Assembly (NCBI GenBank): GCA_965223725.1
Contig: CBDCXE010000005.1
Location: 1 to 64,000, forward strand
Source: CBDCXE01 sp965223725 [NCBI: Nitrospinota bacterium]
Lineage (GTDB): Bacteria > Nitrospinota_A > UBA7883
Direction: 5' to 3'
DNA length: 64,000 nucleotides
This document shows positions 9,130 through 16,701 of this stretch, piece after piece (the stretch's first letter is position 1; the number at the start of each line of letters is the position of its first letter). Position numbers and translations under genes: made by a program. The notes under the pieces were generated by a model. The model searched no databases and was not told where the DNA came from. It saw only the letters and a list, made by a program, of their open reading frames with translations.

Positions 9130-9900
9130 TTGAAAACATTAATCCTTTTCGCAAAGGTCCCGATCCCGGGCCAGGTGAAGACGCGGCTACATGAAACAAC
9201 ACCGCTGAATGAGGAGCAGGTGTGCGGCCTGTATCGGGCGTTTCTGGCCGACGCACTTATCACCGCCACCATGACCAGCGCCGAGACCATCGCGTTCCAC
9301 TACTACCCAACCGATGCCGAGAAAATAGCGCGCGCCGCTCTGAAAAAGCTGAAACTTGGCGCCCGGAACGAGCAGCGGTTTATCTTTACACCGCAATCGG
9401 GCGAGACTTTTACCGAACGGATCGAACATTCATTCAACCACGCGAAAAACTGCGGCGGCGAGGAATTAGTCATGATCGGCTCCGACGCGCCGCTGCTCCG
9501 CCCGGAGGCGCTCGACGATGCGTTCGAGTTCATCTATTCCAAATCGGGCATGGCGCTAGGGCCCAGCGGCGAGGGGGGCGTCTATATGATCGGGTTCCCC
9601 GCCGGCGCGCCGATCGATTTCGGCTCGGTGTTCAACGACGGCGCCGAGATCGAGAACCTGATCGACATCGCCAAGCAGATGAACATGCCGGCGTATATCG
9701 GGCCGGAGACGCTGGACGTGGATGTCGTGGAGGATCTGATCACGCTGATCGGCATCATCCGCGCGAAACAGTATCAACGCAAGTTCGGCGATGTCCTGCT
9801 GCCGCTGAACACGTGCAACGCGATAGAGAAGCTGGACCTGCGCATCGCCCGGAACGACTCCGGCACGCGCGGGAAAATTCTGGAGGTTGGCGATGGGTGA
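9130..9900 (+). CDS. DUF2064/TIGR04282-type glycosyltransferase
   Basis: 256 aa, starting at TTG. The N-terminus [19 protein letters not shown] is diagnostic of the TIGR04282/DUF2064 family, small GT-A fold nucleotidyl/glycosyltransferase-like proteins often linked to radical-SAM or cofactor loci. Further motifs are [19 protein letters not shown] and [14 protein letters not shown]. The protein extends about 40 residues past the usual core. It overlaps the start of queC by 14 nt, suggesting coupled translation. The acceptor is unknown. Confidence 0.85.
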   Translation: MKTLILFAKVPIPGQVKTRLHETTPLNEEQVCGLYRAFLADALITATMTSAETIAFHYYPTDAEKIARAALKKLKLGARNEQRFIFTPQSGETFTERIEHSFNHAKNCGGEELVMIGSDAPLLRPEALDDAFEFIYSKSGMALGPSGEGGVYMIGFPAGAPIDFGSVFNDGAEIENLIDIAKQMNMPAYIGPETLDVDVVEDLITLIGIIRAKQYQRKFGDVLLPLNTCNAIEKLDLRIARNDSGTRGKILEVGDG

Positions 9901-10576
9901 GGGCGCTTCTGGACGGAACGCTGTGGTGCTGCTCTCCGGCGGGCTCGATTCGGCCACGGTGCTGGCCATCGCGATAGAGCAGGGCTATCGGGCCCACGCC
10001 ATCACGTTCGACTATGGTCAACGCCACAAGATCGAGATCGAGCGGGCGAAGCAGGTGGCGCGGTCGCTGGGGGCGGCGTCGCACAAGATCATCGAGGTCG
10101 ATCTGCGGGCCATCGGCGGCTCCGCGTTGACCGACGACATTGACGTGCCGGAGGCGGCGGAGGATGGAGGGATACCGGTCACTTATGTTCCCGCGCGCAA
10201 CACGATCTTTCTGTCGCTGGCGCTCGGCTGGGCGGAGACGCTGGGGACGGGCGACATTTTCATCGGGGTCAACGCGCTCGACTACTCCGGCTATCCCGAC
10301 TGCCGGCCGGAGTATATCGCCGCCTACGGGGCGATGGCCAACCTCGCCACCAAAGAGGCGGTGGAAGGGCGGACGAGGGTCACGATCCACACCCCGCTGA
10401 TGAGCATGACGAAGCGGGAGATAGTGCAGACCGGCGCGCGCCTCGGCGTCGATTACGCGCAGACCATCTCCTGCTACGACCCCCGCCCCGACGGCGCCCC
10501 CTGCCACCGCTGCGACGCCTGCAGGTTGCGTTTGAAGGGGTTTGAGGAAGCAGGGATGGTTGATCCGGGGGGTTGA
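9887..10576 (+). CDS. queC: 7-cyano-7-deazaguanine synthase
   Basis: 229 aa. It catalyses the ATP-dependent conversion of 7-carboxy-7-deazaguanine to preQ0 in queuosine synthesis. The PP-loop SGGLDSATV lies near residue 18, [14 protein letters not shown] and [17 protein letters not shown] follow, and the C-terminal zinc site is Cys-rich (SCYDP, then [10 protein letters not shown]). ATGs at 9887 and 9893 are both possible. It is the last gene of the alaS-side run; no other queuosine genes are in the window. Confidence 0.95.
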   Translation: MAMGEGASGRNAVVLLSGGLDSATVLAIAIEQGYRAHAITFDYGQRHKIEIERAKQVARSLGAASHKIIEVDLRAIGGSALTDDIDVPEAAEDGGIPVTYVPARNTIFLSLALGWAETLGTGDIFIGVNALDYSGYPDCRPEYIAAYGAMANLATKEAVEGRTRVTIHTPLMSMTKREIVQTGARLGVDYAQTISCYDPRPDGAPCHRCDACRLRLKGFEEAGMVDPGG

Positions 10577-10755
10577 TAAAATCTTTCCATTCTGTTTCTG
10601 TCCATGATTCCAGTATATTTTGGCTGGACAATTATTGCATAAGTAAGAAGGAAAGGTTTATGTTTTTGGGGTTGGGGACTGTGGTAGTGACGACATCAGC
10701 GGAACCTGCCGCAATAGCGCGCAGGTATATGGAATCATCAATAATCTGTACTAAA

Positions 10756-10801
10756 GGTTGACAATTATTATCGATGTAGTAGTATGAGGCAACTGTCAAC
10801 C
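10756..10801 (+). promoter_or_regulatory. Inverted repeat with an embedded -35-like box upstream of the lipoprotein gene
   Basis: GGTTGACAATT (10756-10766) and AACTGTCAACC (10791-10801) are inverted copies matching at 10 of 11 positions, 24 nt apart. The left arm contains TTGACA (10758-10763); AGTATG follows at 17 nt and TAGTAT at 15 nt as weak -10 candidates. The site is 28 nt before the lipoprotein ATG. This could be a repressor-controlled promoter; it is inferred from symmetry only. Confidence 0.4.
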
Positions 10802-10829
10802 AGATCTAAATTGAACGGGAGAAACTCCT

Positions 10830-11711
10830 ATGGCAAAGCATTATCTGATTTATCCAATCGTCTTATCGTTATTTATTCTGCCAGCTTGTGGCGGCGAGGA
10901 CTCCCCTGGGGGGGCGATTAACCTTGCCAGCCTGACGGGCGTATACCAGTTCACCTCTGTGGAAACCAACGATGCGGCCAGAACCATAGATGTCTCCTCG
11001 ATGGGCATCTATTACATTGTCACCGACGAGCTGGTTGCCCGGTATGGCAGGAACGGTGTCTGTTATGACTATAGCCTGGTCAAGAACGAATCGACCGACG
11101 GAGACACGGTGACAGCGACCATCCAGCCGCAAGAAGGCGAGCCGGGTGTGCCCACATGTGTCAGCTATCTTGGTAACATTGCATCGACAGCCCGGTCAAA
11201 TGCGCTTACTGAAGAAGAGAAAAAAGAACGTCAGGAAGCGATCAAAACACTTGCAAAAGGTATTTCTATAGTGTCCGATCCCGAAGTAGACAGTGGGTAT
11301 ACCGCATCATTTATATCAAGAGTGAAAGCGATCCAATCTGATGTAATTAACTTAAGGGTTGCTGCTGTTTGGTTGGCAGGGCTCGGGATCGATGTTGGTG
11401 GGAATGGCGGTGGAGATAAAGGAGTAAAACTAGTTTCATCCTGTGATGGAGTTAGCCACGGTAGCGGTTCGAGTGAGATAATGGTTTGTGTGAAGCTTAA
11501 AAATGTTCCTCTTGGCACGCCGGTTAAATTTCAGATTGGCGGAAAGAATTTGCCACCTGTTCCGACAAATCAAGTTGGGGGTGCTTGCGCGGCAAGGGAA
11601 ATAAGTTCATTTGGCAATTATCGCTGGGCAGCGTCAATTAATAGAGGTATGAATGTCGCCGGCGGAGTGGTCAGAGTTGGCTCTAAAGAGAAGCATTGCG
11701 TTTTGAGGTAG
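10830..11711 (+). CDS. Hypothetical lipoprotein
   Basis: 293 aa with a type II signal peptide: hydrophobic MAKHYLIYPIVLSLFILPAC with a lipobox ending at Cys20, followed by a Gly/Ser-rich linker. No known domain is recognised. Gly-rich stretches (GIDVGGNGGGDKGVKL) and several cysteines in the C-terminal half suggest a secreted beta-rich domain with disulfides. A GGGAG ribosome-binding site lies before the ATG, and a strong terminator follows 13 nt after the stop, so the gene is probably monocistronic. Confidence 0.7.
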   Translation: MAKHYLIYPIVLSLFILPACGGEDSPGGAINLASLTGVYQFTSVETNDAARTIDVSSMGIYYIVTDELVARYGRNGVCYDYSLVKNESTDGDTVTATIQPQEGEPGVPTCVSYLGNIASTARSNALTEEEKKERQEAIKTLAKGISIVSDPEVDSGYTASFISRVKAIQSDVINLRVAAVWLAGLGIDVGGNGGGDKGVKLVSSCDGVSHGSGSSEIMVCVKLKNVPLGTPVKFQIGGKNLPPVPTNQVGGACAAREISSFGNYRWAASINRGMNVAGGVVRVGSKEKHCVLR

Positions 11712-11724
11712 CGTTATCCAGTTT

Positions 11725-11755
11725 GCCCCACGGTGTTTTCCGTGGGGCTTTTTTT
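11725..11755 (+). terminator. Rho-independent terminator after the lipoprotein gene
   Basis: GCCCCACGG pairs perfectly with CCGTGGGGC around a 6-nt loop, followed by seven T residues. This ends the lipoprotein transcript. Confidence 0.9.
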
Positions 11756-12139
11756 ATGTAAAGAGCGTTGGGGTGGATTAACAATTATTGCGATTACTGT
11801 CATTGCAAGTGACATGGTATTCTAAGTGAAATCAGTTATTTACTGGATAAGAGAGTTGAAAATCCCCCTTGGTCCCCCTTTTTTAAGGGGGAGAGGTGGA
11901 CAAAAAGCGTGCCAAAACGGCCAAAAATGCATTCCTCATATGCTTCTTTTGCTTCAAATCCCTCATATGCCTCAAATGCTCCAAATGCTTCACCTGCTAT
12001 TTACCGGTGGTAATAACTCTTGTAACCTTGTGCTTAATGCGGCAAGGGCCGCAGAAACGATGGTAAGGAGAAAAATTATGAAAACTATTAATAATCGTTG
12101 CCGCGACCCTTCGTCGCTCCTGCGCTACATGGCTGGCGG
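11756..12139. other. Gene-poor stretch with a short palindromic repeat and a gene-start remnant
   Basis: No convincing gene is seen. At 11863-11892 the motif TCCCCCTTGG is followed by TCCCCCTT, four T and AAGGGGGA, a palindrome of the kind scattered as intergenic repeats in many bacteria. From 11935 to 12000, short direct repeats of TCATATG/TCAAATGCT-like units occur. At 12064-12080 a strong AAGGAG site with an ATG 8 nt later opens a plus frame, but it runs straight into the 3' end of the opposing AhpD-like gene and looks like a truncated remnant. Confidence 0.4.
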
Positions 12140-12712
12140 TTATGCGTTGCCCATCTGCTTCACCACTTCCTGCAGGCCTTCGACCGGGGCGCCCAGCGCG
12201 TCGGCCATGCGGTCCATATAGTTGAACAGCGATGCGACGGTGATCGCTTCGAAAAGCTCCTCGTCGGTGCAGCCAAGATCGCGGAGGTCCTGCATTGTGC
12301 CTTCATGGATTTTGTAGGAGTTGCAGGTGATGGTCTCCGCAAAGTGGAGGATCTGTTTGGTTTTGTCGTCGATCAAGGTGGAGCCGTCGATGTTGTCCAG
12401 AATGTCCTTGACCTGATCCTGGGTGAAGCCTTGCGCCATGACCATGGCGCTGTGCGCGTCCAGTCAATACTCGCACGCGTTCAGCTTGGAAACGTAGGCG
12501 GCGATCAGCTCCTTGGTGCTCCTGGGCAGCGCGTGGGTCTCGACCATGAGGCGGTTTACGTATTGGACGATCGGCTCCAGCAGGTCGGGGCGGATGCTTT
12601 GCGCCACGAATATTTTCGGCACGATCTGAAACATCGATTGCAACATATCATAAGACTTTTGCAGCGCGCCGTTCCCCTGTTCAGGTTCTGTAACTTTCAA
12701 GTGATAACTCAT
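12140..12712 (-). CDS. AhpD-like (carboxymuconolactone decarboxylase family) selenoprotein, UGA read as Sec83
   Basis: Two same-frame minus-strand pieces (12712-12467 and 12463-12140) are joined by a single TGA at 12464-12466. Reading it as one residue gives a 190-aa AhpD/CMD-fold protein with the active-site pattern NACEY-U-LDAHS. That is the family's E...N-x-C-x-x-C-x3-H with the second cysteine replaced by selenocysteine (C80, U83, H87). The family consists of helical, thiol-dependent peroxidases/disulfide reductases. The codons on both sides fit the family without a gap, and a SECIS-like hairpin starts 13 nt after the UGA. A GGGAGG ribosome-binding site precedes the ATG. It lies downstream of an iron-sulfur flavoprotein and a Crp/Fnr gene on the same strand. 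A simple nonsense mutation is the alternative, but it would have to hit exactly the redox Cys beside a SECIS-like stem. Confidence 0.85.
12433..12450 (-). promoter_or_regulatory. SECIS-like hairpin for selenocysteine insertion
   Basis: In the mRNA sense the element is GCGCCATGGTCATGGCGC: a 7-bp stem with a GGUC loop. It begins 13 nt after the UGA codon, and its loop starts 20 nt after it. Bacterial SECIS elements lie within the coding region just downstream of UGA and carry G in the first loop positions; this fits both rules. Confidence 0.7.
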
Positions 12713-12725
12713 TGGTTCAACCTCC

Positions 12726-12748
12726 CATATGGTTAAGTTAAATTAATC
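12726..12748 (-). promoter_or_regulatory. AT-rich leader element shared by the AhpD-like and flavoprotein genes
   Basis: On the minus strand GATTAATTTAACTTAACC lies immediately upstream of the ribosome-binding site of the AhpD-like gene. Nearly the same sequence, GATTAAATTAACTTAAC, occupies the same place at 13446-13467 before the flavoprotein gene. It may be a shared -10 region or operator, or a recent duplication of the leader. Confidence 0.4.
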
Positions 12749-12753
12749 AATCG

Positions 12754-12773
12754 GACAAATTAGCACATTTGTC
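12754..12773. promoter_or_regulatory. 20-bp operator-like palindrome upstream of the AhpD-like gene
   Basis: GACAAAT-TAGCAC-ATTTGTC: perfect 7-bp arms with a 6-nt spacer, 42 nt before the ATG. The size and spacing suit a dimeric regulator. The sequence differs from the GTAGCAACTG motif near the Crp/Fnr gene, so a different regulator is possible. Confidence 0.5.
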
Positions 12774-12793
12774 TGGCCTGTTAAAGTGTATTG

Positions 12794-13438
12794 CTATTGT
12801 ATTCTGGCCCTGATTTCCTTGCCCAGCTCTTGCGCCCGCTCCCAGGTTTCTGTCTGGTCCTCCACTTGACAGAATTTATCCGGTGTTATCTCGGCGTCTT
12901 CCCCGAATACCCAAGGGATAGAACTCATGGGGCAGGTGTCATTCACTCCGCACACCATACATTCTGTGTTGCCGGTGACTTTCAGTTGGTCCAGGATTTC
13001 CATACCCTCCAGTTTCAGGGCGTAAGTAATCTGGTCACACGCCTCTTCCAGGCCGGGAATGCCGCGCCCGATGCCGGTGGTGACCACCACGGCCAGCTTC
13101 CCCCGGTTCAGACCGTTTTGGTGACGCAGGGCATAGAGCCGCTCCAGAAACGCTTTGGTAAACCCATCGACCGAGCCATAGGGCGAATAGCCGCCCACCA
13201 CAATTGCGTCGGCGTGACGGACCTTTTCGGCCAGTTCCGGATAGTCATCCTTGACCCGGCAACGGTTGTCCTTTTTGCACCCGAGGCAGCCTATACATGG
13301 GCGCACATTGATCCGGCTGAGCTTGACGAACTCGGAAACCAGGCCGCTGCTTTCGAGGATGGACTTTATCAAACGATCGGTGTTGCTGTTTTTGATTGGA
13401 CTGCCAGAGACTCCTATGATTTGAGGCTGCATGGTCAT
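12794..13438 (-). CDS. Iron-sulfur flavoprotein / NADPH-dependent FMN reductase family
   Basis: 214 aa with a flavodoxin-like fold. The FMN phosphate loop is VSGSPIKNSNTDRL near residue 10, followed by a compact cysteine motif C48-x2-C51-x2-C54-x5-C60, which in iron-sulfur flavoproteins binds a 4Fe-4S cluster next to FMN. Later segments include DAIVVGGYSPYGSVDGFTKAF and a C-terminal pair of cysteines (CMVCGVNDTC). These proteins move electrons in anaerobic metabolism or oxidative defence. It lies upstream of the AhpD-like gene and downstream of the Crp/Fnr gene, all on the minus strand, suggesting a redox-stress group. Confidence 0.85.
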   Translation of the reverse strand: MTMQPQIIGVSGSPIKNSNTDRLIKSILESSGLVSEFVKLSRINVRPCIGCLGCKKDNRCRVKDDYPELAEKVRHADAIVVGGYSPYGSVDGFTKAFLERLYALRHQNGLNRGKLAVVVTTGIGRGIPGLEEACDQITYALKLEGMEILDQLKVTGNTECMVCGVNDTCPMSSIPWVFGEDAEITPDKFCQVEDQTETWERAQELGKEIRARIQ

Positions 13439-13445
13439 AGCTCCT

Positions 13446-13467
13446 TATATGTTAAGTTAATTTAATC
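13446..13467 (-). promoter_or_regulatory. Second copy of the AT-rich leader element
   Basis: Minus-strand GATTAAATTAACTTAAC followed by ATAT and AAGGAG precedes the flavoprotein ATG. It matches the element at 12726-12748 in sequence and in distance to the start codon. Confidence 0.4.
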
Positions 13468-13498
13468 CGCAGTGTAGGAGCTATTCGGAAAAGCCGCA

Positions 13499-13512
13499 GT
13501 AGCAACTGTTAC
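13499..13512. promoter_or_regulatory. Palindromic operator candidate upstream of the flavoprotein gene
   Basis: GTAGCAACTGTTAC is an imperfect palindrome (10 of 14 positions symmetric) located 61-74 nt before the flavoprotein start. Thirteen of its 14 bases are repeated at 14346-14359, before the Crp/Fnr gene. Confidence 0.5.
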
Positions 13513-13565
13513 ATGGTGGAAAAAAGATCGGGGGAGATCAGCCGATATCTGCGTCAGGTGGGTGA

Positions 13566-14270
13566 CTATGCCGTTTTCATCGCAGGCAGGATAAGCCTTT
13601 TTTCATCATGAATGATCTTGCCAGATTCCTTGAGCGCTTTCATGGCGCGGGTGATGCTGACCCGGTGGGCGCCTGTCAAAAAGCTCAGATCCTCATGCGT
13701 CAATGGAAACTGGATAACGGTTCCTTTGGGGCTGGTTGCGCCATGCTCTTTGGCGACGCTGCTAAGCACACGGTACAGGCGGTCTTCTATATTTGTAACG
13801 GCCAAACTGCCGACACGTCTGGTCAGCCAGTTGATCCTCTCGCTCAGGTTTTTGATGATCTGCAAACCAATTTTGGGGTATTGCAAAACCAGGTTTTCGA
13901 ACTGGCTTCGGCTGAACCCGCATGTCAACGTGTCCTCCAGGCAATAGGCGCTTACGGGGAATTGCCCTTCCTCAGAAAACATGTTTTCACCCACAAAATC
14001 GCCAGCCTTGCGGATATCCAGCGTCAGTTCGGCGCCATCTTCCATAACTTTGGAAAGCTTGATCCGTCCACCTTTGAGAAGAAACATGTCGTCGGCCGGG
14101 TCACCTTGCAAAAATAACGCTTCGCCCTTGGCCGATTTTTTCCGCAACGCTTCATTGCTGAGCGCTTCAATTTCTTCTGGATCAAGGTTTTGGAACAGCC
14201 AAAGATGACCGATGCAGGTAGGGGATAGATCGAGCTGATCACCAGCGATACTTTCACACAAACATTTCAT
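13566..14270 (-). CDS. Crp/Fnr family transcription regulator
   Basis: 234 aa. The N-terminal half is a cyclic-nucleotide-binding-like beta-roll (SAKGEALFLQGDPADDMFLLKGGRIKLSK, shown in part as GEALFLQGDPADDMFLLKGG). A dimerisation helix follows (LQIIKNLSERINWLTRRVG), and the C-terminal winged HTH carries LTHEDLSFLTGAHRVSITRA, typical of the recognition helix region. Cysteines occur at 3, 5, 19, 110 and 117, so an Fnr-like cluster or thiol sensing is possible, but the spacing is not that of E. coli FNR. The neighbouring flavoprotein and AhpD-like genes and the repeated palindrome suggest it controls itself and them. Confidence 0.9.
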   Translation of the reverse strand: MKCLCESIAGDQLDLSPTCIGHLWLFQNLDPEEIEALSNEALRKKSAKGEALFLQGDPADDMFLLKGGRIKLSKVMEDGAELTLDIRKAGDFVGENMFSEEGQFPVSAYCLEDTLTCGFSRSQFENLVLQYPKIGLQIIKNLSERINWLTRRVGSLAVTNIEDRLYRVLSSVAKEHGATSPKGTVIQFPLTHEDLSFLTGAHRVSITRAMKALKESGKIIHDEKRLILPAMKTA

Positions 14271-14345
14271 CTTTCACCCCTATTCAGGTTGGAATTTATA
14301 TTATTCCTTTTGCGCACATATTATCGTATAGAAGAAGTTTTGTAT

Positions 14346-14359
14346 GTAGCAACTGATAC
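14346..14359. promoter_or_regulatory. Palindromic operator candidate upstream of the Crp/Fnr gene
   Basis: GTAGCAACTGATAC, 76-89 nt before the regulator start, embedded in a wider TGTAT-N10-ATACA symmetry. It differs at one position from the site at 13499-13512. Autoregulation by the Crp/Fnr protein is the simplest reading. Confidence 0.5.
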
Positions 14360-14550
14360 AAACTGTTTTGCCAGCAATTGATATATTTATAGTAGTCTCT
14401 TGACGGACACCGGAAAAGGGCTTTATGGCAATCACTAAAATTGACTGTTTATTGCCCTTTTCCAATATGAAAACCCAGCTCAAACATATCAATAATAATT
14501 GGTCAATGTGTTCTATACCAAAGCTTGCTTGCGGTTCTGGCTCTTAAAAG

Positions 14551-14611
14551 TGAAAGGGCCGGTCAAGTGGGATAAGCTAGAGGAAGGACATATCCACCTA
14601 TCCTGTCAGGG
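14551..14611 (+). repeat. Dispersed intergenic element, copy 1
   Basis: A 61-bp segment beginning TGAAAGGGCCGGTCAAGT and ending CCTGTCAGGG. It is closely related to the minus-strand sequence at 52885-52826: the first 25 positions differ at one base, and the rest match with a few substitutions and one indel. It lies in the 362-nt gap between the HPP gene and the Crp/Fnr gene. That gap otherwise holds only the regulator's promoter region. Confidence 0.6.
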
Positions 14612-14632
14612 CTAAATGTAGTGTTCCGCCAC

Positions 14633-15181
14633 TTAGAGCCAATATCGAGGGTATGTGCGCGCCGAAGAAAGGTTGTTTAATACCAGCGCCACCAGGATCA
14701 GGATCGATGCGCCAAGCCCTATCGGGATAAAAACATACAAATACCCCAGGTCGTGGACCGTGGGCGAGCCGATCACAGCGATCAGCGCGGTGGCGCCGCC
14801 GGGTGGATGGAGTGTGTCGGTGATCAGCATGATGGCAATGGAGACCGAGACCGCCAGCGACGCGGCCAGCCATGGCGTAGCGCCGAACATTTTGTAGCAA
14901 AACACACCTATCAAAGCAGAGATGATATGCCCGCCGATGCAATTGCGCGGTTGGGCCAGCGGACTGTTGATGGCTGCGTATAGCAACACCGCCGATGCGC
15001 CGAAGGAACCGACGATGAGGGTCATATCGCGTCCTTCGAACCAGAATGATGATAAGTAAGCGCAGATACCTATGCCAGTGAAAGCCCCCAGCCAGGCGAA
15101 AAATACGTCTGTATATCCGTTGAATTTATGATGGCGTTTGTGCTGGCCCTTCCATTTGGCAAAATATTCTTTTATCGACAT
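14633..15181 (-). CDS. HPP family integral membrane protein
   Basis: 182 aa from the ATG at 15181, which has AGGA just upstream; the frame is open back to 15229. Four or five transmembrane helices are apparent, and the family signature DTLHPPGGATALIAVIG contains the His-Pro-Pro motif that names the family. GSFGASAVLLYAAINSPLAQPRN is also typical (shown here in part as SPLAQPRNCIGGH). HPP proteins are inner-membrane proteins; nitrite transport has been shown for plastid and cyanobacterial members. It is divergent from the cobyrinate synthase gene. Confidence 0.85.
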   Translation of the reverse strand: MSIKEYFAKWKGQHKRHHKFNGYTDVFFAWLGAFTGIGICAYLSSFWFEGRDMTLIVGSFGASAVLLYAAINSPLAQPRNCIGGHIISALIGVFCYKMFGATPWLAASLAVSVSIAIMLITDTLHPPGGATALIAVIGSPTVHDLGYLYVFIPIGLGASILILVALVLNNLSSARTYPRYWL

Positions 15182-15305
15182 TATCCTGAAATCCCCCGGT
15201 TTTTTGTTGCCCCATAGTATACACGGCAATATACAAATGAGCCGATATAACCCGCAAAATAATGTAAAATTAAGGTTTTCGAATTACTGTATTAAACTGG
15301 TGAAG

Positions 15306-16685
15306 ATGTTCAATGTACCAAGGGTTATTCTGGCGGCGCCGCACCGGAGCTCCGGCAAGACGACTGTGGCCACCGGGATGTGCCACGCGTTCAAGAGCCG
15401 TGGGCTGGCTGTGCAACCTTTCAAAAAGGGGCCGGACTATATCGACCCGATGTGGGTGACCGCCGCCTCCGGCCGGGATTGCCGCAACCTTGATTTCCAT
15501 ATGATGGGCGACGAGAACATCCTGCGCGCGTTCAGTACCGCCACCTCCGACGCGGACATTGCGGTCATCGAAGGCAACCTGGGGCTGTTCGACGGGATCG
15601 ATCTGGAGGGGTCCGACTCCACCGCCGGGCTGGCGCATCTGCTCGACGCGCCGGTTGTTCTGGTGGTCGATTCGTCCGGGATGCATAGAGGAGTAGCGGC
15701 GCTGCTGATGGGTTACCAGGACTTCGATCCGGAGCTGAACATCGCCGGCGTGATCCTGAACAAGGTCAGCACCCCCCGGCACGAGACCAAGCTGCGCCAG
15801 GCGATAGAGCGGTATGTGGGGTTAGAGATATTCGGCGTGGTGCCCAAGGCGCCGGAGGAGATGGAAGTGCGCGAGCGGCACCTGGGTCTGGTGCCGGTGA
15901 AGGAGGACCCGGCCCTGCTGGAAAAAGTGAACAGCATTGGGCAGACCATAGCCCGCTCTGTCGATATCGACCGGGTGCTAGAGTTGGCGAAAACAGCGGG
16001 TGAACTGCCGATGGTCGACCCGTGCCCGACGGCGATGGAGGAGACAGACATCTCGATCGGTGTGGCCATGGACCGGGCGTTTACCTTTTACTATCCGGAG
16101 AATCTGGAGGCGTTGGAATCGGCTGGGGCCAGGCTTGTCCCGTTCAGCCCGCTGGATGATGACAGCCTGCCGGATGTGAACGGGCTCTATATCGGCGGCG
16201 GGTTCCCGGAGGTGTTTATGCGCGGACTGGAAGCCAACGAGCCGATGCGCAACGCCATAAAATCGGCGATCGAACATGGCATGCCGGTCTATGCGGAGTG
16301 CGGCGGGATGATGTATCTGGCCCGCTCCATCACCTGGCAAGGCGAGACCGCGAAGATGGTCAACGCGCTGGAGTGCGACGTGGCCATGACCAGGAAACCG
16401 GTGGGGCTGGGGTATATGAAGCTGCGCTCATCCGGCCAGTGCGGCTGGTACAAGCCGGAGGGCGAGGTGCATTGCCACGAGTTTCACCACTCCCACTTGA
16501 CCGGGCTGGATGGCGACACCTGTTATGCGTGGGACGTGACGCGCGGGTCCGGCATCACGGGCGAACAAGACGGGATCATCTATAAAAACGTCCTGGCCTC
16601 CTATGCCCATCTGCACGCGTGCGGCGCGCCGTCATGGGCGTGTGACTTCACAATGTTCATACGCGACATCGGATACAAGCCGTGA
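15306..16685 (+). CDS. cbiA: Cobyrinate a,c-diamide synthase (CobB/CbiA family)
   Basis: 459 aa. It amidates the a and c side chains of cobyrinic acid with glutamine and ATP in cobalamin synthesis. The N-terminal dethiobiotin-synthetase-like domain has the P-loop APHRSSGKTTVATG and FKKGPDYIDPMW. The C-terminal class I glutamine amidotransferase domain has YIGGGFPEVF, nucleophile Cys in YAECGGMMYL and a His in HEFHHSHL. The frame is open upstream from 15138, but the ATG at 15306 gives the family start. No other cob/cbi gene is adjacent. A cobalamin riboswitch lies elsewhere in the window (60565-60745). Confidence 0.93.
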   Translation: MFNVPRVILAAPHRSSGKTTVATGMCHAFKSRGLAVQPFKKGPDYIDPMWVTAASGRDCRNLDFHMMGDENILRAFSTATSDADIAVIEGNLGLFDGIDLEGSDSTAGLAHLLDAPVVLVVDSSGMHRGVAALLMGYQDFDPELNIAGVILNKVSTPRHETKLRQAIERYVGLEIFGVVPKAPEEMEVRERHLGLVPVKEDPALLEKVNSIGQTIARSVDIDRVLELAKTAGELPMVDPCPTAMEETDISIGVAMDRAFTFYYPENLEALESAGARLVPFSPLDDDSLPDVNGLYIGGGFPEVFMRGLEANEPMRNAIKSAIEHGMPVYAECGGMMYLARSITWQGETAKMVNALECDVAMTRKPVGLGYMKLRSSGQCGWYKPEGEVHCHEFHHSHLTGLDGDTCYAWDVTRGSGITGEQDGIIYKNVLASYAHLHACGAPSWACDFTMFIRDIGYKP

Positions 16686-16701
16686 TCGCGCCATATGGCA
16701 A

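Noticed and set aside
10573-10761. 62-codon ORF after queC
   Set aside because: No ribosome-binding site or family, and it ends within the promoter-like inverted repeat.
11826-12221. 131-codon plus-strand ORF
   Set aside because: It translates the CCCCCTT palindrome and short direct repeats, then runs antisense through the AhpD-like gene; not a credible protein.
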